From positions 1 through 7,828 of the forward strand of contig JAJYXA010000262.1 of assembly GCA_021791235.1 (NCBI GenBank): 7,828 nucleotides of DNA, given 5' to 3'. Position 1 is the first letter of the stretch; each line of letters begins with the position of its first letter. Positions 7,323-7,828 of the stretch are shown here, piece after piece. The notes beneath the pieces were generated by a model, which searched no databases, had not been told where the DNA came from, and was given only the letters and a program-made list of their open reading frames with translations. A program made the position numbers and the translations under genes. The stretch is from Pseudomonadota bacterium (GTDB lineage Bacteria > Pseudomonadota > Gammaproteobacteria > Burkholderiales > Thiobacillaceae).

Positions 7323-7828
7323 TCAGCGATACCAGAGAATCTGGCTGGCCTCGGCCGGCACCCGCGCGCCCTCGAAAGACGGCACGATGCGCGGCGTGTA
7401 GTCGCCTGCCGCCCGGCCTCCGGGAATGCTGATGCGATAGGTGTAGCTGTTGACGGCGCCGCTGAGGGGCTCGCCGCGCTGCATCCGGTGGATTTCGGCC
7501 TGGCCGGCGTCGAGCGGCGCAGCGTAGAGTTCGACGGCGACGAAATCGGGATCGAGATCGTCGAGGTACACCGGCACGCTGAAATGCCAGGTGCCCGCAT
7601 CGCCGTCGACCCGGAACTCGCCGAAATGGATCCGCTCCCAGTGCCGCGCGAGGGCATCCTGCCAGTCGCACAGGCGCCGACTCATGCCCGAGTCCTGGCG
7701 TGCCGCATAGAGCTCTGCGGCGGGCAGGTAGAGATGTTCCACGTATTCGCGCAGCATGCGATTGCTGCTGAAACGTGGCGTGAGGACGCTCATGCTGGCA
7801 CGCATCTTTGCGACCCAGCCGCGCGGGC
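7323..7828 (-). CDS. glgP: Alpha-glucan (glycogen) phosphorylase, C-terminal fragment
   Basis: The last 167 residues of a gene that enters from the right edge and ends in TGA at 7325-7323. The frame is open to the window end, so the Met codons at 7805 and 7793 are internal. The fragment starts [20 protein letters not shown], continues into [16 protein letters not shown], and ends in an [14 protein letters not shown] tail. Both are typical of the GT35 alpha-glucan phosphorylases of the bacterial branch related to TIGR02094, not the classical MalP/GlgP of E. coli. Family knowledge: these pyridoxal-phosphate enzymes release glucose-1-phosphate from glycogen or maltodextrin. The cofactor lysine and most of the active site lie outside the window. 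It is the upstream neighbour of xfp on the same strand, which fits a glycogen-to-acetyl-phosphate route. Confidence 0.85.
   Translation of the reverse strand, partial: PRGWVAKMRASMSVLTPRFSSNRMLREYVEHLYLPAAELYAARQDSGMSRRLCDWQDALARHWERIHFGEFRVDGDAGTWHFSVPVYLDDLDPDFVAVELYAAPLDAGQAEIHRMQRGEPLSGAVNSYTYRISIPGGRAAGDYTPRIVPSFEGARVPAEASQILWYR

Noticed and set aside
4915..7401. An 828-codon open frame on the plus strand, antisense to phosphoketolase
   Set aside because: It mirrors a strongly conserved enzyme gene. Long antisense frames without stops are expected from GC-rich codon use, and its translation shows low-complexity, His/Val/Arg-rich sequence with no recognisable domain.
7255..7671. N-terminal extension of the phosphoketolase frame into the phosphorylase gene
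   Set aside because: The GGAGG at 7261-7265 and the normal family length of 794 residues place the start at 7254. The extension is an out-of-frame reading of the phosphorylase coding sequence.

Overview
This is a GC-rich chromosomal segment with every recognisable gene on the minus strand, so it reads right to left. Gene content and protein style (a GT35 alpha-glucan phosphorylase next to a phosphoketolase/acetate kinase pair, a Cache-HAMP-PAS-PAS-GGDEF-EAL protein, a PolX-type DNA polymerase) suggest a betaproteobacterium, perhaps a lithotrophic or methylotrophic relative of Thiobacillus, Nitrosomonadales or Rhodocyclales. That placement is inference from family resemblance, not a search. 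I see no rRNA, tRNA, mobile element or CRISPR array.

Layout from right to left. (1) 7828-7323: the C-terminal 167 residues of an alpha-glucan (glycogen) phosphorylase, cut by the window edge. (2) 7254-4870: a complete 794-residue phosphoketolase with a strong GGAGG ribosome binding site. (3) 4873-3776: a complete 365-residue acetate kinase whose start overlaps the phosphoketolase stop as ATGA. (4) 3775-3558: a non-coding gap with a possible promoter and a hairpin repeat. (5) 3557-3444: a previously unlisted 37-codon reading frame for a small hydrophobic peptide, again ending in an ATGA overlap with the next gene. (6) 3447-175: a 1090-residue membrane-bound cyclic-di-GMP enzyme. (7) 95-1: the first 31 codons of a PolX DNA polymerase, cut by the left edge.

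Genes 1-3 make biochemical sense together. Phosphorylase releases glucose-1-phosphate from stored glycogen. After conversion to fructose-6-phosphate or xylulose-5-phosphate by enzymes encoded elsewhere, phosphoketolase splits it to acetyl phosphate. Acetate kinase turns that into acetate and ATP. The cyclic-di-GMP protein is a separate transcriptional unit by appearance, with both its synthase and hydrolase motifs intact.

The least ordinary parts are the 37-codon frame with its coupled start, a hairpin that fills the 24 bases just before the cyclic-di-GMP gene's ATG, and an acetate kinase that departs from the classical active-site signatures. The rest of the window is conventional.
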